Positions 43,933 to 54,100 of a stretch of DNA of 64,000 nt are shown piece after piece. Made by a program: the position numbers and the translations under genes. The first letter of the stretch is position 1; each line of letters begins with the position of its first letter. Under the pieces are notes generated by a model. That model was not told where the DNA came from. It searched no databases and worked only from the letters and a program-made list of their open reading frames with translations. Source of the DNA: JANNAT01 sp031384605 (GTDB lineage: Bacteria > Pseudomonadota > Alphaproteobacteria > Rhodobacterales > Rhodobacteraceae); contig JANNAT010000050.1 in the NCBI GenBank assembly GCA_031384605.1, positions 35,439 to 99,438 of the forward strand, given 5' to 3'.

Positions 43933-44847
43933 ATGTCGGGCCGCGCTTTTCGCTGGCATATCCCCGTCTTTCTGGCACCCGCGGTGCTGGTTTATACGGC
44001 GATCATGATCATCCCGCTTTTTGGCACGCTGAACCTGTCGCTTTACAATCTGGAAGGTCAGAACCGGATTTTTGTGGGACTTGCGAATTTCGCAACGCTT
44101 TTTGGCGATCCGAACTGGTCGGGCGCATTTTGGAATGCGCTTGGCAATAACGCATGGTTTTTTGTGGTTCACATGCTGGTGCAAAACCCCATTGGGGTGC
44201 TGCTGGCAGCACTGTTGTCGAACCCGCGTTTGCGGATGGCGGCCGTCTATCGCACCGCCATCTTTATCCCGGCGATCCTCAGCTTTGTAATTGTGGGCTT
44301 TGTCTGGAAACTGATCTTGTCGCCAATCTGGGGCATAGCACCGGGCATGCTGGACTGGGTTGGGCTGAAGTCGCTTTATCTGCCGTGGCTTGGCAAGGAA
44401 AGCTATGCACTGACCACGCTGGCGCTGGTGTCGGTCTGGCAGTTTGTTGGCATCCCGATGATGTTGATTTACGCGGCCTTGCTGAACATCCCCGAAGAGG
44501 TTCTGGAAGCCGCCGAAATGGACGGAATCACCGGGGCCAGCCAGTTCTGGAAGATCAAACTGCCGCTTATCCTGCCATCGATCGGCATTATATCAATCCT
44601 GACATTCGTGGGTAATTTCAATGCGTTCGATCTGATTTATGTGGCGCAAGGCGCGCTTGCGGGTCCAGACTATTCCACCGATATTCTGGGCACTTTCCTG
44701 TATCGCACCTTCTTTGGCTTTCAGTTGCAACTGGGTGATCCCCATATGGGCGCCACGATTGCCACCGCGATGTTCGGGATCATTCTGTTGGGCGTCTGTG
44801 TTTACCTCTTCGGCATTCAAACGCGGCTGCGCCGCTATCAGTATTAA
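43933..44847 (+). CDS. CUT1 sugar ABC transporter permease (MalF/UgpA type)
   Basis: An inner-membrane permease of 304 residues with six helices. The coupling EAA-type loop is EEVLEAAEMDGITGASQFWKI near residue 190. The start ATG at 43933 (MSGRAFRWHIPV) has GGAGG 7 bases upstream, which decides against the earlier in-frame ATG at 43870. Followed by the second permease after 9 bases. Confidence 0.92.
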   Translation: MSGRAFRWHIPVFLAPAVLVYTAIMIIPLFGTLNLSLYNLEGQNRIFVGLANFATLFGDPNWSGAFWNALGNNAWFFVVHMLVQNPIGVLLAALLSNPRLRMAAVYRTAIFIPAILSFVIVGFVWKLILSPIWGIAPGMLDWVGLKSLYLPWLGKESYALTTLALVSVWQFVGIPMMLIYAALLNIPEEVLEAAEMDGITGASQFWKIKLPLILPSIGIISILTFVGNFNAFDLIYVAQGALAGPDYSTDILGTFLYRTFFGFQLQLGDPHMGATIATAMFGIILLGVCVYLFGIQTRLRRYQY

Positions 44848-44856
44848 AGGGAAAAG

Positions 44857-45693
44857 ATGGCCACGCGCATACCGCTTTCCCGCAGCATTGCCGCCCATAG
44901 CGTGCTGATCGCGTATACGGTGATCTCACTGTTCCCGGTTTTCGTGGTCATCATCAACAGCTTCAAATCACGCAAAGCGATCTTTGCCGACCCGCTTGCG
45001 GTGCCGACTGCCAGCACATTTGATCTGATTGGCTATACGACCGTTCTGAAACAGGGTGACTTTTTCCAGTATTTTCTAAACTCGATGACCGTGACAATCG
45101 GCAGCCTTTTCTTCGTGCTGTTGTTTGGCGCAATGGCGGCGTTTGCCCTAAGCGAGTATCGCTTTAAGACCAACACGCTGATGGGGTTGTATCTGGCACT
45201 GGGGATTATGATTCCGATCCGGTTGGGCACCGTCGCGATTTTGCAGCTGATGGTGGCGTCGGGGCTGGTGAACACCCGAACGGCGTTGGTGCTGGTTTAC
45301 ACAGCACAAGGCCTGCCATTGGCGGTATTCATTTTGTCGGAATTCATGAAGCAGGTGTCAGACGATCTGAAGAATGCCGGGCGGATTGATGGGCTTTCGG
45401 AATACCGCATTTTCTTTACGTTGGTCTTGCCGCTGGTGCGCCCGGCAATGGCCACGGTCGCGGTGTTTTCGATGATCCCGATCTGGAACGATCTTTGGTT
45501 TCCGTTAATCCTTGCCCCCGCCGAAGAGGTGAAAACGCTGACGCTGGGCAGCCAGATTTTCATTGGACAGTTCGTCACCAACTGGAACGCCGTTCTGGCG
45601 GCTCTAAGCCTGGCCATCTTGCCGGTGCTGATTTTATATCTCATTTTTTCACGCCAATTGATCCGTGGCATTACAGCAGGAGCGGTAAAATGA
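44857..45693 (+). CDS. CUT1 sugar ABC transporter permease (MalG/UgpE type)
   Basis: The second membrane subunit, 278 residues with six helices. The EAA-type loop reads LKNAGRIDGLSEYRIFFTLVLP near residue 175. It pairs with the preceding permease. Its stop overlaps the start of the oxidoreductase gene (ATGA). Confidence 0.92.
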   Translation: MATRIPLSRSIAAHSVLIAYTVISLFPVFVVIINSFKSRKAIFADPLAVPTASTFDLIGYTTVLKQGDFFQYFLNSMTVTIGSLFFVLLFGAMAAFALSEYRFKTNTLMGLYLALGIMIPIRLGTVAILQLMVASGLVNTRTALVLVYTAQGLPLAVFILSEFMKQVSDDLKNAGRIDGLSEYRIFFTLVLPLVRPAMATVAVFSMIPIWNDLWFPLILAPAEEVKTLTLGSQIFIGQFVTNWNAVLAALSLAILPVLILYLIFSRQLIRGITAGAVK

Positions 45694-46712
45694 TCCGGGT
45701 TTTGGTAGCGGGATTAGGCAATATGGGGCGTAGTCATGCACTGGCCTATCATCACAATCCGGCGTTTCAGATTGTGGGTTTGGTGAACCGTTCGGTGGTG
45801 GAATTACCGGCTGACCTTCGCGATTACGCGATCACAACCGACTATTATCATGCACTTGCCCGGCTGAAGCCCGATCTGGTTTGCATCGCCACCTACTCTG
45901 ACAGCCACGCCGATTATGCCTGCGCCGCAATGGACGCGGGGGCGGATGTTTTCGTTGAAAAACCGCTTGCCACGACGGCGGCCGATGCGCGCCGGGTTCA
46001 GGCCAAGGCAGTTGAAACCGGGTGCCGGGTGGTGGTGGGCTATATTTTGCGCCATCACCCCAGTTGGATCAAGCTGATTGCCGAAGCGCGTGCCTTGGGC
46101 GGGCCATATGTGTTTCGCCTGAACCTGAATCAGCAATCTTCGGGGCCAACCTGGGACGTGCATAAGGCGCTGATGCAGACCACGCCGCCGATTGTCGATT
46201 GCGGGGTGCATTATGTTGATGTGATGTGCCAGATCACCGATGCAAAACCGGTCGAGGTGCGCGGCATGGGCCTGCGGCTTAGCGCCGAGATTGCACCGGA
46301 TATGTATAATTATGGCCATTTTCAGGTGCTTTTCGCGGATGGATCTTTGGGTTGGTACGAGGCCGGCTGGGGCCCGATGATGTCGGACACTGCGTTTTTC
46401 GTGAAGGACGTGATCAGCCCGAACGGTGCGGTTTCTATCCGGATGCCGGAAAGCGCGCGCTCGGATGATATTGATACGCATACGAAAACCTCGCTGTTGC
46501 GGGTTCACAAGGTGGCCAGCGGCGATACGGATATCTCGATGGCGGACGAGCCGGGCCATCAAGACCTGTGTGACCGCGAACAGGCCTTTGTTGCGCGCGC
46601 AATTTTGGAAAAGCTTGATTTGACCCGGCACATGCAAGACGCGGTGCAATCGCTGGCCATTTGCCTTGCGGCGGATGAAAGCGTGCGCTCTGGCCAGCCC
46701 GTGAAACTTTAG
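45690..46712 (+). CDS. Gfo/Idh/MocA family oxidoreductase
   Basis: An NAD(P)-dependent sugar oxidoreductase of 340 residues. The Rossmann motif is RVLVAGLGNMGRSHALAY at the N terminus, and the family Glu-Lys-Pro motif is VFVEKPLATT near residue 91. A catalytic His-type stretch IVDCGVHYVDVM lies near residue 170. It lies inside a CUT1 transporter operon, between permease and ATPase genes, so it presumably acts on the imported sugar or a derivative. The substrate cannot be read from sequence. Confidence 0.88.
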   Translation: MIRVLVAGLGNMGRSHALAYHHNPAFQIVGLVNRSVVELPADLRDYAITTDYYHALARLKPDLVCIATYSDSHADYACAAMDAGADVFVEKPLATTAADARRVQAKAVETGCRVVVGYILRHHPSWIKLIAEARALGGPYVFRLNLNQQSSGPTWDVHKALMQTTPPIVDCGVHYVDVMCQITDAKPVEVRGMGLRLSAEIAPDMYNYGHFQVLFADGSLGWYEAGWGPMMSDTAFFVKDVISPNGAVSIRMPESARSDDIDTHTKTSLLRVHKVASGDTDISMADEPGHQDLCDREQAFVARAILEKLDLTRHMQDAVQSLAICLAADESVRSGQPVKL

Positions 46713-46721
46713 GAGGCCGCC

Positions 46722-47720
46722 ATGGGTGCGTTGACGCTGAAAAATGTGACCAAGTCTTTTGGCGCAACAGATGTGATCAAAGGTGTTGACCTTGAAGTGC
46801 TGGACGGCGAATTTTGCGTGTTTGTCGGGCCTTCGGGTTGTGGCAAATCTACTTTGCTGCGGATGATCGCAGGGTTAGAGGATTGCAGCAGTGGCGAAAT
46901 TCAGATCGACGGAAAACGGGTCAACGAAGTGGCCCCGGCCAAGCGTGAACTGGCAATGGTGTTTCAATCCTATGCGCTTTATCCGCATTTGACGGTGCGC
47001 GACAATATGGGTCTGGCGCTGAAACAAGCGGGATTTACCAAACCTAACATCATGGCGGCAACGGACCGCGCCGCTGGCATGCTGTCACTGGAGCCGCTGC
47101 TGGATCGCAGACCAGCCGAACTTTCCGGCGGTCAGCGTCAGCGCGTTGCCATCGGGCGCGCGATCGTGCGCACGCCAAAGCTGTTCTTATTTGACGAACC
47201 GCTTTCCAACCTTGACGCCGCATTGCGGGTGGCGACCCGGATCGAGATCGCGCGTCTGCACCGCGAACTTGGCGCGACGATGATTTATGTCACGCATGAC
47301 CAGATCGAAGCCATGACGCTGGCAGACCGGATTGTGGTTTTGCGGGCGGGAAAGGTCGAACAAGTTGGCGCACCGATGGAGTTGTATAACGACCCGGCCA
47401 ACACGTTTGTTGCGGGTTTTATCGGCTCGCCGCAAATGAATTTTCTGAAAGCCGGCGCATTGGGCATGCGGTCTGAAACCATGGGTGTGCGCCCGGAACA
47501 TTTTGCGATCGCACGCGAGCAGGGCCAAATGCCCGGAACGGTTTCGCATATTGAAAAGCTGGGTGGAGAGACTTTGGTTTACGTAAATGTGCCAGATCAG
47601 GGGCTTTTGACAGTTCGGTTGTTTGGTGAGCACAGTTTCAATGTTGATGAAAGCGTGCATGTTACCCCCGATTCCAACCGCGCCTTCCACTTTGACGGGG
47701 CGGGGCTACGGCTTCGCTAA
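46722..47720 (+). CDS. CUT1 sugar ABC transporter ATPase (MalK/UgpC type)
   Basis: An ABC ATPase of 332 residues. Walker A is GPSGCGKSTLLRMIAG near residue 37, Q-loop MVFQSYALYPHLTV near 81, signature LSGGQRQRVAIGRAIV near 133, Walker B LFLFDEPLSNLDAALR near 153 and switch VTHDQIEAM near 189. A short C-terminal TOBE/OB part follows (MGVRPEHFAI). It completes the transporter operon that begins with the MurQ-like gene. No clear terminator follows. Confidence 0.93.
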   Translation: MGALTLKNVTKSFGATDVIKGVDLEVLDGEFCVFVGPSGCGKSTLLRMIAGLEDCSSGEIQIDGKRVNEVAPAKRELAMVFQSYALYPHLTVRDNMGLALKQAGFTKPNIMAATDRAAGMLSLEPLLDRRPAELSGGQRQRVAIGRAIVRTPKLFLFDEPLSNLDAALRVATRIEIARLHRELGATMIYVTHDQIEAMTLADRIVVLRAGKVEQVGAPMELYNDPANTFVAGFIGSPQMNFLKAGALGMRSETMGVRPEHFAIAREQGQMPGTVSHIEKLGGETLVYVNVPDQGLLTVRLFGEHSFNVDESVHVTPDSNRAFHFDGAGLRLR

Positions 47721-48167
47721 AAATTTGCCGTTGACCGCAAAAAAAACCAAAATCAGCGAATCGCAGCGTCACAAATAAGGGCGGCTAGATTGCGTTCACC
47801 AACCTGCGCGGGTGTAATATTGACCGGATTTCCCACGATCCGCGAGCGACCTGATTGGGTGGCAAGACGGCCGGATATCGTAATTTTTCCAAGGCAGTGG
47901 CGCGGTTTCTTCATCTTGTTCCGGCAGTGGGATGCGCTCCGCGTTAGGCTACCGGCGGAAATCCGCGCAATCTAGACGCGAACATCATTGCGCAAATACG
48001 CTTTTTTTGGTAACTATCCATCAAGAATCTTCGTTCGTTTAACGAGTTATTTCGGGTTTTCTGATTATTTTTTGATTTTCTTACGCATTCATTTTCCTGT
48101 CGACCCCCCTCCTGACTGCTCTGTCTTCACTGCGCCCTGAACCGGCGCATACTGATGAGGTATTGCT
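47721..48167. other. 447-base intergenic region before the giant-gene cluster
   Basis: No convincing gene. The left part has normal base composition; about 47990-48105 is clearly AT-rich, with A/T runs and the palindrome TCGTTTAACGA at 48035-48045. The promoter of the four large genes presumably lies here, but no -35/-10 pair could be fixed. A 61-codon frame at 47790-47975 has no ribosome site or recognisable motif. Confidence 0.6.
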
Positions 48168-51110
48168 GTGAGCGACAACGCGATTGAGGCCTTTGGCCGT
48201 GGCTTTGCTGGTTTTGCCCATAGTCGGGCGGGTGACCTTGTCGGGTCCAGTTTCAACGACACCGGCGCGCTGGTTGCGTCGTTGTTCGATGGAACTACTG
48301 GCACAACGAAAGCTGCCTTCGCCTCGCTAAAGGCCGATATTGATGCTTTGGTGCCGCTGGTTCAGGCGCTGGTGACAGAGATTCAGGCCGAAATCGACAA
48401 GGGTAAAGCGGCCGTTCAAGAGATGGCAACGGAAATCGCCAAAACGCCTTTTGAAGTTGATGAATTGGCGCGGGTGCTGACGGCGTTGGGTAAGCTGTTG
48501 GTGGCATACGACAGTGCAATCAGCAAATGCGCGGATAAACTGGCGGAACAAACGCCCGTTGGCCCCGATCGCGACGCGAAGGTTAAGCAGATCAAGGAAG
48601 AAATCAACGGCATGAATGCGCCGATCAAAAAGCTGTTCTCAAACATCGGGAATGGCGTGATTGATGGGTTTGACAAGCTGGTAAGCCTTGTCCTGGGGAT
48701 CGAGAGTGCATCGACGAAACTGGAAGACAAGCTTGAGTGGGACTATAAGGAAAAGCGCGTTAGCCTGACGTTTTTGCAAGTTTCCGCTAAATCAGTGCCG
48801 CCGCTGAACTTTGATGGTGGGCATCTTGAGGCGTTCTTTCAGTATAAAACCGATTTTCGTGCAGGGATCGAACTTACCACCAATCTGAAGGCAGGCTTGC
48901 GCAGCGACAAGCTGCTGGAAAAAATCATGCCAGGGCAGGCACCTACGGCAGACAGCGATGGCGTGGCCATTACTATTGACACGACGGACGGCATTACTTT
49001 TGGCAGCGGGCCCAACAAACGGTTGGTGTTGCCAGTGCGTTTTGCCTGGCCGGGGTTAGAACTGCGCGAGTTTGCAATCGAACAGCCCGCCGCCAATAAC
49101 ACAGATGCAAACAACCGCGTTAATGTGGTGTTCACGCTGGCGGGCAAGTTGGGCGACGTGTTTGCAGTGGTGGTCGAAGGCGGCGGCATTTCGATCCGTT
49201 GGGTGGATGGTGGCGATCCGCAAGTCACGCCCAAGATACCCTCTGGGGCCGGGATGCGCATCAAAACCGGGGTGGTCAATGGCGGTGGCTATCTGCGCTA
49301 TGACGAAGTTAAGGAGGAATATGGCGGTGTGTTCCAGTTGGAAATCGCCAAGATCGGCGTCACAGCGATTGGGCTGATTGGCACAAAACCATTCAGTCTG
49401 GTGATCGTCATTGGGGTCCGGTTTGCACCAAAGATCGAATTGGGCTATGGGTTTACGCTTAATGGCATTGGCGGCATTCTGGCGATTGAACGCACTCTTG
49501 ACAGTCTGGCGCTGGCCAATGGGTTGAAAAGCGACGTGGTGGGGCAGTTGCTGTTCCCCGCCGATCCGGTTGCGGCGGCACCGCAAATTCTGACCCAGTT
49601 GGGGACGATTTTCCCGCCAAAGGCTGGCGGCTTTGTGATCGGGCCAATTGCAGAACTGGGTTGGGGATCGCAGGCCGGCTTCCTTAAGGCGCGGATTGGG
49701 GTGGTGCTGTCGCTGCCCGATCCAAAGATCACTTTACTGGGGGCGATTCAGATCGGCGTGCCATCGGCGGATGTCGAGCCAAAGCTGCGCGTGGTCGATC
49801 TGAACGCCAACATCATGGGCGAGGTTTCGCCTGATTACTTCTTCATCAAGGTGTCGCTGGCAAAGTCCAAGGTGTTCAAACTGGACCTGACCGGCGATAT
49901 CGCCCTTTATGTGCAATGGGCGGGCGAGGGGGCGTTCGCGCTTTCGGTTGGCGGCTTCTTCCCGGGCTATGAATACCCCAAACTGCTGGGAACGATGGAC
50001 CGTGTCGGCATCAAGTTTGCACCACCGGTAGACTGGCTTTCGATTTCGGCGGTTTGCTATTTTGCGGTAACGTCAAATTCGGTGCAGTTCGGCGGTAAAG
50101 TAGACATGAAGGCCAAGGTTGGCCCCGCCTCGGCCGAAGCCTGGCTGCAACTGGATGCGTTGTTCCAATGGGCACCGGTGTTCTATTTTGAGATCCGTCT
50201 GGATGTTGGGATCAAGGTCAAGGCCTTTGGATTTACCCTTGCCGGGGTGCAGTTCACTGGCAAACTTAGCGGCGATCAGCCTTGGCATCTTGAGGGCAAC
50301 GCGGTTTGCGAAATTGCCTGGTGGGATGTCGAGGTGCCGATCGGCCCGATGGAATGGGGCGAACCGCGCCCAGCCAATGCGCCCGACATCGACAGCGCCT
50401 CGCAGGCCGCACAAGCCCTGCGTTCGGATGAAGCATGGACCCCGCAACTGCCGCCGGGTGCCCAGCATATCGTGCGGCTGGCCGCCGAAACGGATGAGCC
50501 GCTGTATCATCCGCTGGGGGAATTGCTGGTGCGTCAGTTGCAGGTGCCGCTGGAAACCGAAATTGACCGGATCGGATCAAGTGCTGTCAAATCACGGCGG
50601 ATCAACTTGCAAAACCCCAGGCTTGGCGGTGTTGTTCCGGCGGCGGTCTGGCACGTTACCGACCGCTTTTCGCCGGGGCATTTTTTGCGGCTGACAGATG
50701 CAGAAGTGCTGGCACGGCCAGAATTCGAGGTGTTGCCATCTGGCATCGGCCTTGCTGCGGCGCGCGGGGCCAAATTTTCGGCGGCCACCCATGCGGCTTA
50801 TCGCTGGAACACGGTGTTTCCGCACCGCAGCACAGCATCAAACCTGCAGTCCTGGGCTCTGAAATCAAACGCCACCAAATACATTGGACAAAACGCAGCA
50901 TCCAGTCTGCGAGCCGCCGCGTCCAATCCCTACATGGTGGCCAAACCGCGCCCCGAGCCTGATCTGTTGCGCGATCGGGGCGTGGTGCAAGTCGTGCGGG
51001 CTGACACATTACAGCCCGTCAGCGGTGTGTTTGTAACGCCAAGTGCTGCGAATTGGACAACACAGGCCGAAGCGGGTCTGACCACTCTGGCCCCGGGGAT
51101 GATGCGATGA
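48168..51110 (+). CDS. Large beta-rich protein, DUF6603-like, function unknown
   Basis: A 980-residue protein starting with GTG at 48168 (GAGG seven bases upstream). Three parts can be seen. Residues about 30-190 are helical and rich in charged residues. Residues about 200-740 are a long run of alternating hydrophobic/polar beta strands separated by Gly and Pro turns. Residues 745-980 form a more ordinary, Ala-rich tail. The strand region near residue 630 (YFAVTSNSVQFGGKVD, then LDALFQWAPVFYFEIR and DQPWHLEGNAVCEIAWWDVEV) resembles, from memory, the DUF6603 family. There is no signal peptide or membrane helix. First gene of a four-gene coupled operon; ATGA overlap with the next gene. Function is not known. 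Confidence 0.75.
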   Translation: MSDNAIEAFGRGFAGFAHSRAGDLVGSSFNDTGALVASLFDGTTGTTKAAFASLKADIDALVPLVQALVTEIQAEIDKGKAAVQEMATEIAKTPFEVDELARVLTALGKLLVAYDSAISKCADKLAEQTPVGPDRDAKVKQIKEEINGMNAPIKKLFSNIGNGVIDGFDKLVSLVLGIESASTKLEDKLEWDYKEKRVSLTFLQVSAKSVPPLNFDGGHLEAFFQYKTDFRAGIELTTNLKAGLRSDKLLEKIMPGQAPTADSDGVAITIDTTDGITFGSGPNKRLVLPVRFAWPGLELREFAIEQPAANNTDANNRVNVVFTLAGKLGDVFAVVVEGGGISIRWVDGGDPQVTPKIPSGAGMRIKTGVVNGGGYLRYDEVKEEYGGVFQLEIAKIGVTAIGLIGTKPFSLVIVIGVRFAPKIELGYGFTLNGIGGILAIERTLDSLALANGLKSDVVGQLLFPADPVAAAPQILTQLGTIFPPKAGGFVIGPIAELGWGSQAGFLKARIGVVLSLPDPKITLLGAIQIGVPSADVEPKLRVVDLNANIMGEVSPDYFFIKVSLAKSKVFKLDLTGDIALYVQWAGEGAFALSVGGFFPGYEYPKLLGTMDRVGIKFAPPVDWLSISAVCYFAVTSNSVQFGGKVDMKAKVGPASAEAWLQLDALFQWAPVFYFEIRLDVGIKVKAFGFTLAGVQFTGKLSGDQPWHLEGNAVCEIAWWDVEVPIGPMEWGEPRPANAPDIDSASQAAQALRSDEAWTPQLPPGAQHIVRLAAETDEPLYHPLGELLVRQLQVPLETEIDRIGSSAVKSRRINLQNPRLGGVVPAAVWHVTDRFSPGHFLRLTDAEVLARPEFEVLPSGIGLAAARGAKFSAATHAAYRWNTVFPHRSTASNLQSWALKSNATKYIGQNAASSLRAAASNPYMVAKPRPEPDLLRDRGVVQVVRADTLQPVSGVFVTPSAANWTTQAEAGLTTLAPGMMR

Positions 51111-54100
51111 TCAAAAGTCTTAGCCAAACCGTCAGCTTTGTCACAGATATGCGCCAATTATTGGCCCCGATCTACAAACCGGAAGATATCAAACTTGGTG
51201 ACTATGCGTTGCTGCCTTATGTCCGCACCGGCCTTGCTGCGGGAATAAATGAAAACCCGGCGGCGGGCAAATTGCGCGCCAGCGTTGCGGCGGGGTTTGA
51301 GGTGGCCGCATCGGATGGCACTGGCCAAGCCCATGATGTGTCGCGCAAGCTGACATTGTATGGGCCGGGCGATGTTACCGGCATTGATCCCAGCCAAATC
51401 ATCCGGCGCGAACCCGCCAAGGATACACCGCAAGCCGAAGAGACGTTTTTGGCGCATATTGAATTCGACCGCCCGGATTTTCCGTGGCTTTTCACCCCTT
51501 TGCCAGCGGTTGGGCATCAGTTAAAGCCGTGGATCGCGCTGATACTGGTGGAAAAGGCGACTGCAGTGCTGGCGCCGTCTGCGGATGAACGTCCAATGCG
51601 GCTGACCACTCAGTTGGGTCAGTTGCAGGATCTGACAGACAACTATCTGTTTGCCCATGCCCAATGCGTGGGGGCGAAGGTCAATAAAACGGGGTCCGCG
51701 CAAGGGATCGCGATGGACCTGCCCGCGACCGACCCTGCAAGTCTGGCAGCCCGCCTAAGCGATGAACATGGCCCGGCCAACTTGTCGCGGCTGATCTGTC
51801 CGCGCAATCCGGCACCGTCAACAACCTATATCGCGGCACTGGTGCCGGCATTTGATTGCGGGGTGCGCGCAGGTCTTGGGCTGGGGGGTGGCACACTGGC
51901 AAATGCCTGGACCCGCGCCGCCAACCAAAGCGATGCCGACGTGCAGATCGTGTTGCCCGTTTATGATTTTTGGGAATTCACTACGGCCCCGGCGGGCGAT
52001 TTCAAATCGCTGTCCGAAAAGCTGCAAGGTATCGCGGCCCCGTGGCCCATCGGTCGACGCATGATTGACATGAGCCAGCCGGGCAGTGGCATTGCGCCGA
52101 TGGCGCTGGGCAGCCCCGGCGCGTTGCAAGTGCTGGAATGTGCCCTCTACTCGCCCGCAGCGGCACCAGCACTTGCGCCTGTTGATGCTGATTGGCCTGC
52201 GCCACAGCGCGCGGCGTTGCGCGACCGGGTCAATGAAGGCAATGAGTCGAACCCCAATCTGCCCCGGGTCGGGCCGCGTCTTTATGCGCGCCATCAGGCG
52301 GGGCGAAACCGAATTGATGTGCCTGGTGCCCCGTTCAGGGTCGCCGAGGCAGATGCCAAATGGTTCAGCCAGTTGAACACCAATCCGGCACACCGCGTGG
52401 TGGCAGGTTTGGGAACCCGCGTGGTGCAGCGCGATCAAGAAGCATTGATGCAGGCCGCCTGGGCGCAGATTGACGGCGTTCGCAAAGCAAATCAGGCGAT
52501 TAACTGGGCGCAATTTGCCGAAGTGATGGCCAACTCGATGTATGACCGGCATATCGCGCCGCTTGATCTTGGACGCCTGACGCAAGTCACCCGCAATATT
52601 CACAACCGTATCAAAGTGGCGGCGCGACCAATGACGCTGGCCAGCAGCATCGCGCGCAGTCAGACGGCAGAAGCTGTGACAACGATTGTGTATCGCCGCG
52701 CGTTGCGGACGTCGTCGCCGGTGGCGCAACGTGAAGCTGCCGCAGCGCCGGGGCTGGACAGGGCCGTTGTGCTGGATGATCACCGCTTTGCCTATCAGAA
52801 CCCGGACGGGATTACCGGGCTGTCAATTCAAGGGATGGCCTATTTTTCCGACGCGCAGATAGGGGCGGTTTTGGGTGTGGCAGCCCCGGATGCCAGATCG
52901 GTTCTGGCAACCCGAATGAAAGCGCTGGGCGTTTCTGGCACAACATTTTCGCAACTGATGACCAACGATCAGGCATGGAAGGTCAAGCCGAATATCAAGG
53001 CAGGCGATGCTTTGGCCGGCGTGCTTTTGCAAGCTGCGACCAGTGGCATTGATGTTGGCGCAACGCCGGGTAAGACGGTGGATATCGGGCCACGGGCCGC
53101 AGTTCTTGCTGGCCTTGCCGCCACAGATACGGCTGTTGGCACCGCCGCAAAAGGCAGTCTTGGCATCATGGTCACCCAAGCCCCAAAGCAAACCCTGCGG
53201 CAAGATTTGATGACACCCGTTGCGCCGCAATTTCGCGATGGGGGCATCGCTGCACCATTGGACGCCCCGTTTGGCGGCGTGCGCAGCAGTGTGCAACCGC
53301 GCGGCAGAATCCTGCCACTTGGCCGTCGCACCGGACCGCAAATTGTCGCCCCGGAATTGCGCGCAGATATCAGGGGTCCGGCGCTTGGCGCCGCAACGAA
53401 CTTGAGTCCCGAAAAACGGTTCGAACAGCCGATGACAACGGTCATTTCAACGGCAATCGCGCAGTTGAACAGCCAACCAGCGGCACGTGTGGTCGACGGA
53501 CTGCGAAGTATTGTTACCGGAATTCTGACGGCACCGTCTGTGACGACAGAGTTGCCACGGCTGAACATCACCAAGCCGCAGCTTTTGGCAGAACTGAACC
53601 CGTCGGTGCTGGCGCACAGCGCCTTCAAAGGGCGTGTCCAGGTTTTGCCGGATGTGGTGCCGCACAATTGGTTCGACAAGGCGGCATTGCGCCCAATCAT
53701 GGCCGCCCCGGTATTCAAACGCGCGATGTATCAGGCACTGGAAGCATATGATAGCGATTGGCTGGTGCCGGGTCTGGGCAGCATCCCCGACCGAAATTTC
53801 GTGACGCTGTTAAAGGTGAATGCGGCGTTTTGTGAAAGTTTCCTTATTGGCGCATCTGATGAATTCGGGCGCGAGTTGCTGTGGCGCGATTACCCGACCG
53901 ATCAGCGCGGCACCTATTTCCACCGGTTCTGGGATGCTGATCAGGATGAGTTGGTAGATAAGATTCACCGCTTCGATCAAGATCTGCCCTTGGGGCGGCA
54001 CTTTGCCCTTGGCGGCACCACCGTGGGTGGGCCGGAACGGCTGGTTCTGGTCGTCCGGGGTGATCTTGTGCGGCGCTATCCCGATCTTGTTGCTGCTGCG

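Noticed and set aside
47790..47975. 61-codon frame in the gap before the giant-gene cluster
   Set aside because: No ribosome site, no motif, and composition like non-coding flanks.
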